DNA from: Methylocapsa acidiphila B2
GTDB taxonomy: Bacteria > Pseudomonadota > Alphaproteobacteria > Rhizobiales > Beijerinckiaceae
DNA: 64,000 bases
Direction: 5' to 3'
NCBI RefSeq assembly: GCF_000427445.1
Contig: NZ_KE386496.1
Coordinates: 2,212,506 to 2,276,505, forward strand
Notes under the pieces: model-generated
Seen by the model: only the letters and a program-made list of their open reading frames with translations
The model's database searches: none
Told to the model about the DNA's origin: nothing
Translations under genes and position numbers: made by a program
Shown here: positions 30,106 through 39,095 of the stretch, piece after piece
How the letters are laid out: each line of letters starts with the position of its first letter
How positions within the stretch are numbered: position 1 is the stretch's first letter

Positions 30106-30822
30106 TCAGCCATCGAGCTCAGGATAATGCCGAAAGATTCCTTGCTCATTGAACGCGAGCCGCCGGGAGCTCTCGAGATAGGCGCGAATGCGAGGACGCC
30201 GGGCGACCGCCTGATGCAAGGCCGCGACGCTCGGGGCGTCGGCGAGCGCGCGCTTCATCCGGCGCGGAAAAGCATAGGCCAGGCCCTCCACAACTTGAAA
30301 CAAGGACAGATCCGCATAGGTGACGGCGGCGCCGACAAGATGCGCCTCCCCGCTAGGATTGCGTGCGAGGATCGTCTCGAACCAAGCGAGAAATTGAGGG
30401 ATGCGCTCTTCCCGAAAATACTTCGCCCGCCGCAACGCTTCCGGCTTCTGCTCCTCGTAGTAAAGGTTTGCGCCCAGCGGATGATGGACATCATGCGCCT
30501 CCGCCACGAGATCGGCGATGGTCAGCTGAATCTGATGCGTCCATATTCGCATCGCTTCATCCTTCGGAGCGAGTTGATGGCGATCGCCAAGATAGAGCAA
30601 AATGGCGGAGGTCTGGCCGATCACCACATCGCCATCTTTGAGAAACGGCGCCGCGAAAGGCGGCTGCGCGAGATCTCGCCGCGCAAGAAAATCCAGCAGG
30701 GCGCCGTCGCAGTCAGGCTGCCGGCCTTTGTCCAAATAATCCGCAGCGGACTCCTCGAGCGCGAGCCGGACGAACTCCCCGCGTCCCTGAATGCCGGACC
30801 AATAATAAAGCTCGTAAGCCAT
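30106..30822 (-). CDS. Glutathione S-transferase family protein
   Basis: The 238-residue protein starts MAYELYYWSGIQGRGEFVRLALEE, here matching the thioredoxin-fold N-domain of GSTs in which Tyr near the N-terminus activates glutathione. The GQTSAILLYLGDRH region is the glutathione-binding SNAIL/TRAIL-like motif. The all-helical C-domain follows (about residues 90-235) with the conserved YADLSLFQVVEGL block. A strong AAGGAG site precedes the ATG at 30822. The preferred substrate is not predictable. Neighbours give no clear context. Confidence 0.92.
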   Translation of the reverse strand: MAYELYYWSGIQGRGEFVRLALEESAADYLDKGRQPDCDGALLDFLARRDLAQPPFAAPFLKDGDVVIGQTSAILLYLGDRHQLAPKDEAMRIWTHQIQLTIADLVAEAHDVHHPLGANLYYEEQKPEALRRAKYFREERIPQFLAWFETILARNPSGEAHLVGAAVTYADLSLFQVVEGLAYAFPRRMKRALADAPSVAALHQAVARRPRIRAYLESSRRLAFNEQGIFRHYPELDG

Positions 30823-31502
30823 GTTCAAGCTCCTTCCCTCTTTGAATTCCAACGGCGCCTTTGGAGCCGCAGGCGAACTGTTGCGGACATTGAGCGTTTT
30901 GCCTGGACTCCAACGGGAGATCGCTTCGTCGAGCGCAGACATTCGATTTGATTGTTCGTGAGCTAACACGCGCCGGAGCTGGACCAGCGCATCAACTTAA
31001 CTATGGAGCGGATCATAAGGCCCGTCGCGTTCGCAAGCTTAATATCGATGAGCGAGCACATCCCCTAAATCGGGCGACGGGCCGAACAAGGTTGAGCGGA
31101 CCACAGGGAGAAAGCGCGCCTCCGACGCAACAGAACATTCAAGCCGACAAATTAAGTCCAGCTTCATCCGTTTGCCACGCAATTGCGTCAACGACTTGCC
31201 AATGTGCCGACGGGTGCTAAGTTTTCTCCAAAGGAAATTCGATGCGATAGCTCGAAGGCCTTCGCCGCGGCTTATTTTTCATGGACGCGCTTGCAGCGCT
31301 CGGGCACGGGAATTGGAAAGGAAAACTCTGTCCCATCGCGATGATGTCTGCTCATCTCCATAGCCAGCCGGCGGCGCCCATTGGCTTGCGACGACGAGAC
31401 AACTCGAAGCGGCGGCCCGTCGGCGATAATTCGGCGAAGTTCGGTTTCAGCGACGTTTGGTTGATGTGACGACGCCAGAGCATATGGTCACGGGAGGTTG
31501 TC
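30823..31502. other. Intergenic region before egtB (680 bp)
   Basis: No gene is supported. Short frames on both strands have no ribosome site or recognisable sequence. It presumably contains the divergent promoters of the GST gene and the egtB operon. Confidence 0.5.
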
Positions 31503-32819
31503 ATGAATGCGCTTTCGCCGCCTCAATTGTCCGCCCCGACCAAACAGGATCGTCGCGGCCTCCTCGCGTCTCGCCTATTTGAAACGCGTCGTCATTCGCT
31601 GGAGCTCGCAGGTCCGCTAAGCGCGGAAGACATGACGCCGCAGGCAATGGAGGATGCAAGCCCCACCAAATGGCATCTCGCACATTCGACGTGGTTTTTT
31701 GAGGCCTTTGTGCTTGAGAAGCATCTCGACGCCTACCAGCCGTTCGATGAAACCTTTGGCTATTGTTTCAACTCATATTACGAGAGCCTCGGCGATCGGC
31801 AGCCGCGCGCCCGGCGCGGCCTCCTCACACGACCGTCGCTGGAGCGCGTCCTCCAATATCGCGAGCATGTGGATCAGGCTTTAGAAAAGCTGCTGAACGA
31901 AAATCTTGCTCCCGACGCCGAGGTCTTGCGGCTCGTCGAGATCGGCGTCAATCATGAACAACAGCACCAAGAACTGCTTCTGACCGATATTCTCGCATTA
32001 TTTGCCGCTCATCCGTTGCGGCCCGCCTATCGCACTCATTTGCGCGGAGGTCTCCCGGATGAGCCTGATCCATTGCAATGGATCGAATACCCCGGCGGCG
32101 TCCATCGGGTGGGTCATCAAGGCGACGGGTTCGCGTTCGACAACGAGCGCCCGCATCATGATGCGCTCATTCACCCATTCCGCCTTGCCGATCGTCTCGT
32201 GACGAATGGGGAATGGCTCGATTTTATCGCAGATGGCGGATACCGCGCGGCGTCGCTTTGGCTTTCGGACGGTTGGACGACCCTCAATCGCGATGATTGG
32301 CGAGCGCCCCTCTATTGGGAATGTCGAGACGGCCAATGGTTCGCTATGTCGCTCGATGGTTTGACTCCGGTCGAGCGGGCGGCCCCGGTCGTGCATGTAA
32401 GCTACTACGAAGCGGACGCATTTTCGCGATGGGCGAGCGCGAGGCTGCCAACCGAGTTCGAATGGGAGGTCGCGGCGCAGGATTCGCCGCCGAATCTGTC
32501 GCCTAAGAGCAACGCCATTTCGTCCCGCGCGCTATGGCCTTCGCCGGCGAAGCAGCCCTCCGACGGTCGTCCCCGTCAAATGTTCGGGGAGGTGTGGCAA
32601 TGGACGCAAAGCGCCTATTCGCCCTACCCCGGCTATCGGCCCCAGAAAGGCGCCCTCGGCGAGTACAATGGCAAATTCATGGTCGGCCAGCAGGTGCTAC
32701 GCGGCGCCTCTTTTGCGACTCCCTACAATCACAGTCGGTCTACTTATCGGAACTTTTTCTATCCACACCAGCGCTGGCAGTTCATGGGTCTGCGCCTCGC
32801 CTCGGAGATCACGCAATAA
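31503..32819 (+). CDS. egtB: EgtB, ergothioneine sulfoxide synthase
   Basis: The 438-residue non-haem iron enzyme joins trimethylhistidine (hercynine) to cysteine or gamma-glutamylcysteine using oxygen. The N-terminal DinB-like domain carries the three iron ligands expected for EgtB: His61 (WHLAHSTWFFE) and His151/His155 (NHEQQHQELLLTD). The C-terminal formylglycine-generating-enzyme-like domain runs from about residue 190, with RLPTEFEWEVAA, GEVWQWTQSAYSPYPGY and GASFATPYNHSRSTYRNFF. The stop codon overlaps the egtD start (TAATG). Length is normal. Whether it uses cysteine or gamma-glutamylcysteine cannot be read here; no egtA or egtC is adjacent. Confidence 0.95.
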   Translation: MNALSPPQLSAPTKQDRRGLLASRLFETRRHSLELAGPLSAEDMTPQAMEDASPTKWHLAHSTWFFEAFVLEKHLDAYQPFDETFGYCFNSYYESLGDRQPRARRGLLTRPSLERVLQYREHVDQALEKLLNENLAPDAEVLRLVEIGVNHEQQHQELLLTDILALFAAHPLRPAYRTHLRGGLPDEPDPLQWIEYPGGVHRVGHQGDGFAFDNERPHHDALIHPFRLADRLVTNGEWLDFIADGGYRAASLWLSDGWTTLNRDDWRAPLYWECRDGQWFAMSLDGLTPVERAAPVVHVSYYEADAFSRWASARLPTEFEWEVAAQDSPPNLSPKSNAISSRALWPSPAKQPSDGRPRQMFGEVWQWTQSAYSPYPGYRPQKGALGEYNGKFMVGQQVLRGASFATPYNHSRSTYRNFFYPHQRWQFMGLRLASEITQ

Positions 32820-33787
32820 TGACCCGTCCCGCCGCCGCCCATCCCTTGGAAGCATTTGCATTTGCAGATCAAGCTTTCGCCGCCGACGTGATCGACGGTC
32901 TGTCACGCTCGCCGAAATCTCTCTCTCCTCGATATTTCTACGACGCGCTCGGCAGCGACTTGTTCGAACGGATTACGCAACTCCCTGAATATTATCTAAC
33001 GCTCGCCGAGGCCTCGATTCTCAAAGCGCGCGCGGCCGAGATTGCCCACGGCGTCCCGCCTGGCGGCGTGCTTTTGGAATTCGGCTCCGGCTCCAGCCGA
33101 AAGACGGAATTTCTCCTCGACGCGCTGCCTCAGTTGGCGGCCTATGTGGCGGCCGATGTGTCCGAGACCGCGCTCGACGACGCGCGACGACGGTTGGCTA
33201 CGCTTTATCCATCGCTCGACATACGCCCTATCGTCGCTGATTTCTCCCATCCGATCGAGTGCCCCCCCGATCTCGCAGAACGGCCTCGGATCGGTTTTTT
33301 TCCAGGATCGACAATCGGTAATTTATTGCCCGCGGACGTTATTCGCTTACTCCTTGTCATGGGGCGCTCACTGGGGTCCAACAGTCGCCTGATCGTCGGC
33401 GTCGACATCAAGAAGGACGCGCCACGGCTCGTCGCCGCCTACAACGACTCGGCTGGCGTGACGGCGGCGTTCAATCTCAATTTGTTGACGCGCATCAACC
33501 GCGAGCTCGGAGGCTCCTTCGACCTGACGGCGTTCCAGCATAGAGCGCTCTACAATGCGCAAGAGGGCCGCATCGAGATGCACCTCGTTAGCCTCAAGGA
33601 TCTGTCCGTAAAAGCGGTTGGACGGCAGTTCCATTTTCGCGCAGGCGAAAGCATTCACACCGAAAATTCTTACAAATACGCAGTCGAGGAATTCCAGGGG
33701 CTCGCCATCTCGGCGGGATGGATACCGCGGCGGGTCTGGCTCGACGAAGACCGGCTGTTCAGCTTGCATGAACTGATCGCGCCATAG
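32819..33787 (+). CDS. egtD: EgtD, L-histidine N-alpha-trimethyltransferase
   Basis: The 322-residue methyltransferase converts histidine to hercynine with three SAM, the first step of ergothioneine synthesis. The family N-terminus (SPKSLSPRYFYDALGSDLFE, then ITQLPEYYLTLAE) is followed by the SAM site LLEFGSGSSRKTEFLLDAL and FFPGSTIGNL. The C-terminus has the RIEMHLVSL block and ESIHTENSYKY, which lines the histidine pocket. The ATG at 32819 overlaps the egtB stop by one base, so expression is coupled. Confidence 0.96.
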   Translation: MTRPAAAHPLEAFAFADQAFAADVIDGLSRSPKSLSPRYFYDALGSDLFERITQLPEYYLTLAEASILKARAAEIAHGVPPGGVLLEFGSGSSRKTEFLLDALPQLAAYVAADVSETALDDARRRLATLYPSLDIRPIVADFSHPIECPPDLAERPRIGFFPGSTIGNLLPADVIRLLLVMGRSLGSNSRLIVGVDIKKDAPRLVAAYNDSAGVTAAFNLNLLTRINRELGGSFDLTAFQHRALYNAQEGRIEMHLVSLKDLSVKAVGRQFHFRAGESIHTENSYKYAVEEFQGLAISAGWIPRRVWLDEDRLFSLHELIAP

Positions 33788-33959
33788 CTGCCCGTAGAAG
33801 CGGCGCCTTTGGCATTATTGCTTCTGCGGCTGCGATTTTGAGTTCGCTCAAGGCCCAGACGCTGGACCGGTTCCGTTGACAAGCCAGTCTCACCAAGTAG
33901 AAGATTAGAGGGAGCTTGGCGAGGCCTCGGGCGGCGCTTGGAGCCGCATCCGGCCTCGA

Positions 33960-34745
33960 ATGACATGCGCTATGATTCGACTTGACGGCGTCACCAAGTC
34001 CTATGGCGGTTCAATCGCCGTCGACGATGTCAGCCTGACGATCCTGCCGGGGCGGACGACGGTTTTGATCGGACCATCCGGGTCAGGAAAATCCACGCTT
34101 TTGGCTTTGATCATCGGGCTCGAATTGCCCGACGCCGGCAGGATTGCGGTCGACGAGCATCCGCTCACGCGCCTATCCGCGCTTAGTTTGCGCCGCCGGA
34201 TGGGCTATGTGGTTCAAGATGGCGGCCTATTTCCGCACCTCACAGCGCAGGAAAATATCTGCCTCATGGCTAAAGAGATCGGCTGGCCGCCTCAGCGGCG
34301 CAGAGATCGAATAACTGAGCTTTGCGCGCTAACGCGCTTTCCTCCTACGGCGCTCGGCCGCTATCCAGTCGAATTGTCAGGGGGCCAGCGTCAACGCGTC
34401 TCTCTGATGCGCGCATTGATGTTGGACCCCGACGTGCTCCTCATGGACGAGCCCTTGGGCGCGCTCGATCCCATGATCAGAGCCGAGCTGCAGGATGAAC
34501 TCAAAGACATATTCGGACGTCTCGCGAAAACGGTCGTGCTCGTGACCCATGACCTCAGCGAGGCGGCGTTTTTCAGCGATGCGATCATCCTGATGCATCA
34601 AGGTCATGTCGTCCAACAGGGGCTATTCCGTGATTTGATCGAGAGCCCGGCCGAGCCGTTTGTCGGTCAATTTGTTCACGCGCAATTGCGCCGCCTCGCG
34701 ATGATCAACGAGCGGGCGATGAAGATAAAGAAGGGACGCGCTTGA
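33960..34745 (+). CDS. ABC importer ATPase, OpuCA/EgtV-like
   Basis: The 261-residue ATPase has Walker A GPSGSGKST, Q-loop YVVQDGGLFPHLT, signature ELSGGQRQRVSLMRAL, Walker B VLLMDEPLGALDP and the H-loop LVTHDLSEA. The sequence is closest in style to the osmoprotectant (OpuCA/ProV) group, but it lacks the C-terminal CBS domains. ATG 33960 and ATG 33972 are both possible starts. It overlaps the next gene by four bases (ATGA-type), and both lie 170 bases downstream of egtBD on the same strand. Import of ergothioneine or a betaine-like precursor (hercynine) is therefore a reasonable inference, not shown by the sequence. Confidence 0.92.
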   Translation: MTCAMIRLDGVTKSYGGSIAVDDVSLTILPGRTTVLIGPSGSGKSTLLALIIGLELPDAGRIAVDEHPLTRLSALSLRRRMGYVVQDGGLFPHLTAQENICLMAKEIGWPPQRRRDRITELCALTRFPPTALGRYPVELSGGQRQRVSLMRALMLDPDVLLMDEPLGALDPMIRAELQDELKDIFGRLAKTVVLVTHDLSEAAFFSDAIILMHQGHVVQQGLFRDLIESPAEPFVGQFVHAQLRRLAMINERAMKIKKGRA

Positions 34746-36274
34746 AGCCCAGCTGCAAAAGCATCGTTTTTATTGCGCTTCTTGTCGCAGCTCTCGCCGG
34801 CCCGGCGTCGACGTCGGCCAACGCGGCCAATTCCGGTCCAGAAATCCGCATCGGCTCCAAGAAATTCACCGAATCCGTCATTTTGGCCGAAATGGCAGCG
34901 AGTCTAGCCGCCTCGGCGGGCGCGACCGTCATTCATCGCCAGGAACTCGGCGGCACTCGGCTTGTGTGGGACGCCTTGCTTGCCCATGAGATCGACGTCT
35001 ATCCTGAATATGCCGGAACGCTCGCGAGGGAAATTCTCGCAAATGAGCATGTTGTCGACGAACAATCGCTCGAGGGCGCGCTTGCGAAGCGCGGACTTCG
35101 CGTGAGCCGATCGCTCGGCTTCAACGACAGCTATGCGCTCGGCATGATGCGGCAAACGGCGGAAAGATTGCGGATTTCAAAAATCTCCGATCTTGCCCGA
35201 CATCCCTCGCTCCGATTCGGAATGAGCGATGAATTTCTCGACCGCGCGGACGGTTGGCCGGCGCTCCATAGCGCCTACGGCTTGAGCGCGCCGGACGTGC
35301 GCGGCGTGGATCATGACATTGCCTACAAGGGCCTTGTCGACGGGGCGATCGACGTGATCGACCTCTACACGACGGATGCTGAAATTGGGCGCTACCAGAT
35401 TCAGGTTCTAGAGGATGATCGGCGTCATTTCCTCGATAATGAGGCCGTCCTCATTTACCGGATCGATCTCGAACAAAGCGCGCCGAATGCTTTGCGCGCG
35501 ATGCTTCAGCTCCAAGGGCGGATCAAAGACTCCGCAATGGTTGAAATGAATGGGACCGTGAAGTTCGAGCAGCGAACGGAAGCAGATGTCGCAGCGCAAT
35601 TTGTCGCGACGAATTTCGGGATCGCCAATCCAACCCATAATGAAGGGTTGGCGGCGAGGCTCTTGCGACGCACCGGCGAACATCTCAGATTGACCCTGCT
35701 GTCTCTCGCGGCCGCGATCGCCGTCGCTTTGCCGCTCGGCGTCGTTGCGGCCTGGCGTCCAACCTTTGGTCACATCATTCTGGCGCTCGTCAGCATTGTT
35801 CAAACAATTCCGTCGCTCGCGCTTCTGGTGTTCATGATCCCCCTTCTCGGCATCGGAGCTCTGCCGGCCATAGCGGCGCTTTTCCTGTACAGTCTGTTGC
35901 CGATCGTCAGAAATACGGCTTCAGGGATTATGAACATCCCTTTGTCGATCCACAATTCCGCAGTCGCGCTGGGGCTCACCCCGATGCGCCGCCTAAGGCT
36001 TATTGAAATTCCCTTGGCGTCGCCGACGATCCTCGCCGGCATTAAGACAGCGGCGGTGATCAACGTCGGCACGGCGACGCTTGGCGCGTTAATCGGCGCC
36101 GGCGGCTACGGCCAACCTATTCTCACCGGCATCCGGCTCGACAATTTCAATTTAATCCTCGAAGGAGCCGCGCCGGCGGCGTTGCTCGCGCTCTTCGTGG
36201 AGGGCCTCTTTGAGCTTGCCGAGCGTCGCCTCGTCCCACGTGGGTTACGATTGAGGCCGAACCGGTCGGCATAG
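34742..36274 (+). CDS. Fused substrate-binding protein and permease, OpuC/EgtU-like, binding domain first
   Basis: The 510-residue protein begins with a signal peptide (about 28 residues, ending ANA). A type-II binding domain for quaternary-amine ligands follows (about residues 34-300: EIRIGSKKFTESVILAEM, TRLVWDALLAHEIDVYPEYAGT, GAIDVIDLYTTDAEI). A complete permease follows (about residues 310-500) with five to six hydrophobic segments and the loop ALGLTPMRRLRLIEIPLA. Ergothioneine importers EgtU known from Streptococcus and Helicobacter are permease first, binding domain last; here the order is reversed. With egtBD just upstream, an ergothioneine or hercynine importer is the best guess; choline or glycine betaine remain possible. 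Confidence 0.9.
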   Translation: MKPSCKSIVFIALLVAALAGPASTSANAANSGPEIRIGSKKFTESVILAEMAASLAASAGATVIHRQELGGTRLVWDALLAHEIDVYPEYAGTLAREILANEHVVDEQSLEGALAKRGLRVSRSLGFNDSYALGMMRQTAERLRISKISDLARHPSLRFGMSDEFLDRADGWPALHSAYGLSAPDVRGVDHDIAYKGLVDGAIDVIDLYTTDAEIGRYQIQVLEDDRRHFLDNEAVLIYRIDLEQSAPNALRAMLQLQGRIKDSAMVEMNGTVKFEQRTEADVAAQFVATNFGIANPTHNEGLAARLLRRTGEHLRLTLLSLAAAIAVALPLGVVAAWRPTFGHIILALVSIVQTIPSLALLVFMIPLLGIGALPAIAALFLYSLLPIVRNTASGIMNIPLSIHNSAVALGLTPMRRLRLIEIPLASPTILAGIKTAAVINVGTATLGALIGAGGYGQPILTGIRLDNFNLILEGAAPAALLALFVEGLFELAERRLVPRGLRLRPNRSA

Positions 36275-36311
36275 CGCACGCAACATCGCGCCTATTGGCC
36301 TTTGCGCTACC

Positions 36312-37904
36312 CTAGTGGCGGAAATGCCGGACGCCGGTCATGACCATGGCGAGGCCCGCGGCGTCGGCGGCCTTGACGACGTCATCGTCGCGAACCGAGC
36401 CGCCGGGTTGAATGACCGCGGTCGCGCCGGCTTCGGCGGCGGCGAGCAGCCCATCGGCGAAGGGGAAGAACGCGTCCGAGGCGACGGCCGATCCTTTGGC
36501 GAGGCTCTCCGACAGGCCTGCCGCGCGCGCCGCCTCCGCCGCCTTCGTCGCGGCGATTCTCGACGAATCGACGCGGCTCATCTGGCCTGCGCCAATCCCT
36601 ACGGTCGCGCCGCCCTTGGCGTAGACGATGGCGTTCGACTTGACATGCTTGGCGACGCGAAAGGCGAATTTGAGGTCGGCCCATTCCTCTTCCGTCGGCG
36701 CGCGCTGCGTGACGACGCGCAAGTCCATATCGTCCACGACGGCATTGTCGCGGCTCTGCACCAACATGCCCCCCGCGACCGGGCGATAGGCGAGGCCCGC
36801 CGCACGCGGATCCGGTAGGCCCCCGGTCAAGAGCAGACGCAGATTTTTCTTCGCGCCGACGATCTCTATCGCTTCTTCCGCGGCGTCCGGCGCGATGATG
36901 ACCTCGGTGAAAATCTTCACGATTTCACGCGCCGCCTCGGCGTCGAGCTTGCGATTGAGAGCGACGATCCCGCCAAAGGCTGAAACCGGATCGCAGCGCA
37001 GCGCCAACTCATAGGCCTCGCGCAGAGTCGCGGCCTCGGCGACGCCGCAAGGATTGGCGTGCTTGATGACGGCGACGGCGGCGGCGCGCGTCGGATCGAA
37101 CTCGGCGATGAGCTCGAAGGCCGCGTCCGTGTCGCCGACATTATTGTAGGAGAGCTGCTTGCCCTGCGTCTGGCGGGCGGTCGCGACGCCGAAGCGGCGT
37201 TGCGGCGTGAGATAAAGGGCGGCGGATTGATGCGGGTTCTCGCCATAGCGCAGGCTCTCGGCGCGCGCGCCGCCGAAGGCGCGATAGGCCGGCGCTTCCT
37301 CCCCGATCTCCTCGGCGAGCCAATTCGAGATCGCGGAATCATAGGCTGCGGTGCGGGCGAAGGCTTTTTGCGCGAGCCTGCGGCGCAGTTCGATACTGGT
37401 CGCGCCGCCCTGCGCCTTCAGCTCTTCGATCAGCGCTCCGTAATCCGCGACATCGACCACGACCGCGACATCGGCGAAATTTTTCGACGCGCCTCTGATC
37501 ATGGCCGGGCCGCCGATGTCGATATTTTCGACGCAATCAGCGAAATCCGCGCCCCTGCTGATCGTCGCCTCGAACGGATAGAGATTGACGACGAGAAGAT
37601 CGATCGGCGCAAGGTCATGCGCGAGCATCGCGGCCTCGTGCTCGGGGTTGCCGCGGATCGCCAGCAGCCCGCCATGCACCTTGGGATGGAGGGTCTTGAC
37701 GCGCCCGTCGAGAAGCTCGGGAAAGCCGGTCAGATCGGCGACCTCTCGGACCGGGACGCCCGCTTCGGCGAGCGCCTTTCGCGTGCCGCCGGTGGAGACG
37801 AGCTCGACGCCTAGGCCCACGAGTTCGCGCGCGAATTCGACGAGACCGGTCTTATCGGAGACGGAAATGAGGGCGCGGGCGGCGCGGCGAAGCTCGATCG
37901 GCAT
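36312..37904 (-). CDS. purH: PurH, bifunctional AICAR transformylase / IMP cyclohydrolase
   Basis: The 530-residue enzyme performs the last two steps of IMP synthesis. The N-terminal cyclohydrolase domain (MGS-like fold, about residues 8-195) begins [20 protein letters not shown] and has [17 protein letters not shown]. The AICAR transformylase domain follows ([14 protein letters not shown], the KHANPCG motif, and the C-terminal [10 protein letters not shown] block). The ATG at 37904 starts just before the conserved region; the frame is open upstream but that part is not conserved. It converges with the transporter gene. Confidence 0.97.
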   Translation of the reverse strand: MPIELRRAARALISVSDKTGLVEFARELVGLGVELVSTGGTRKALAEAGVPVREVADLTGFPELLDGRVKTLHPKVHGGLLAIRGNPEHEAAMLAHDLAPIDLLVVNLYPFEATISRGADFADCVENIDIGGPAMIRGASKNFADVAVVVDVADYGALIEELKAQGGATSIELRRRLAQKAFARTAAYDSAISNWLAEEIGEEAPAYRAFGGARAESLRYGENPHQSAALYLTPQRRFGVATARQTQGKQLSYNNVGDTDAAFELIAEFDPTRAAAVAVIKHANPCGVAEAATLREAYELALRCDPVSAFGGIVALNRKLDAEAAREIVKIFTEVIIAPDAAEEAIEIVGAKKNLRLLLTGGLPDPRAAGLAYRPVAGGMLVQSRDNAVVDDMDLRVVTQRAPTEEEWADLKFAFRVAKHVKSNAIVYAKGGATVGIGAGQMSRVDSSRIAATKAAEAARAAGLSESLAKGSAVASDAFFPFADGLLAAAEAGATAVIQPGGSVRDDDVVKAADAAGLAMVMTGVRHFRH

Positions 37905-38212
37905 TGCGATAACCTGCTGAAATGCGCCTGGCGCAGGGCGATGCGCGCGCCGAAGCGGATCGGAAGAGGAGCCGCGAGGGACGCGGAGGGATGGCTGCAA
38001 CGCCGCGTGTTAGCACAAAGCGCGGGCGGCACCTATTCAAACGAAAATAAGGTCGTGACTCAGTTTGAAATTCGCCCGGCGCGCCTTGTGGGAAGTTCGG
38101 CTCAGAGCTTACGATGACGAGAATCAACCCAATGCGGACTCTGCTGGTCCGTGCTCTTGAATGGAAGCGCCGCACTCTAGGCCCAATCTCAACTTGGTGA
38201 AATTTTTCAGGA

Positions 38213-38758
38213 TTAGTTAGCGTATTTGTATTCTGGCGCGGCCTTAAGTTGATCAGCGTTTGCGTTCATTGTGGCGTGCCATTTGTGGTCCTTGGCCTTG
38301 AAGCTGATTGCCGACGGGTGCACGACAACATAGTGCTCGCCCATCCCGAGAAACTCTCCCACGCTGACGATATAACCGTTTAGGCCGCTTGCATCTAAGG
38401 CGATATCCTTGATCGTACCGATGTTTTGCTTGTCTTTGTTGTAGACGTGCAAGCCGACCACGTTCGAGCTGAGTTCGCTATGGGCAGGAACATATATGAA
38501 TACGCCGCTGGGAGCGGGGTTGGCCCCTCGCATCATGGCGGCGCAGACAAAAACCTCGGATATTCCCGCATGCTTGGCGATTTCCTTGGCCGTGTGAACA
38601 GCCGTCAAGAACGAAAGCTGTCCCATGGCGCTGGCCACCGTGATGGTGAGGCCGAGGGGGTCATTTGTTTCCGCATATTCCTCGCCATACATGACGAGCA
38701 CGTATTTTTGTCCGGCGGGAATCTCGTTTTGTGACGAAATGTATTTTACTTTGGGCAT
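38213..38758 (-). CDS. Two-domain protein with C-terminal PRC-barrel-like domain
   Basis: The 181-residue soluble protein has two parts. The C-terminal part (about residues 105-175) looks like a PRC barrel: VYNKDKQNIGTIKDIALDA, then YIVSVGEFLGMGEHYVVVH and ISFKAKDHKWHATM. PRC barrels occur in RimM, photosynthetic reaction-centre H subunits and stress proteins. The N-terminal part (about residues 1-95) starts MPKVKYISSQNEIPAGQKYV and I do not recognise it. It has no signal peptide, although a central hydrophobic stretch (LGLTITVASAMGQLSFL) exists. The ATG at 38758 follows a spaced purine stretch. No operon partner is visible. Confidence 0.75.
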   Translation of the reverse strand: MPKVKYISSQNEIPAGQKYVLVMYGEEYAETNDPLGLTITVASAMGQLSFLTAVHTAKEIAKHAGISEVFVCAAMMRGANPAPSGVFIYVPAHSELSSNVVGLHVYNKDKQNIGTIKDIALDASGLNGYIVSVGEFLGMGEHYVVVHPSAISFKAKDHKWHATMNANADQLKAAPEYKYAN

Positions 38759-39095
38759 TGGTCGGCCTTTGCATCTTGCCGATGGTTCAGAAATTGCGCG
38801 ATTTGTCGTTTCAGAGACGATCGCTGCCCGCACCAGAGACTACAACACTAACGTCATCTCCTGGAGCTCGTTCTGATTGGTCGGCACCATGCTGGAAATA
38901 GGCGGCCTTTTATGTGACAGGATGACGATGGAGGTCCGTCGACCGCCAGCATGGGTCGTCAGCGCGAAAGGGTCCCCTGCCCCGGCATTCCGTTCTCGGC
39001 GCACGGGCTTCATTCCGGCGCCGTCGCAATATGCTCGATGCCTTGAAGCCGGAGCGATTTCCGATCGAGCGAATAAGAACGGGTCGGACGCTGAA
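38759..39095. other. Intergenic region between the PRC-barrel gene and copA
   Basis: I see no gene here. It contains the promoter of the PRC-barrel gene and the 3' end of the copA transcript. Long open frames that cross it on the plus strand are antisense shadows of copA. Confidence 0.45.

Noticed and set aside
30948-31220. 90-codon plus-strand frame upstream of egtB
   Set aside because: Composition is random-like and there is no ribosome site.
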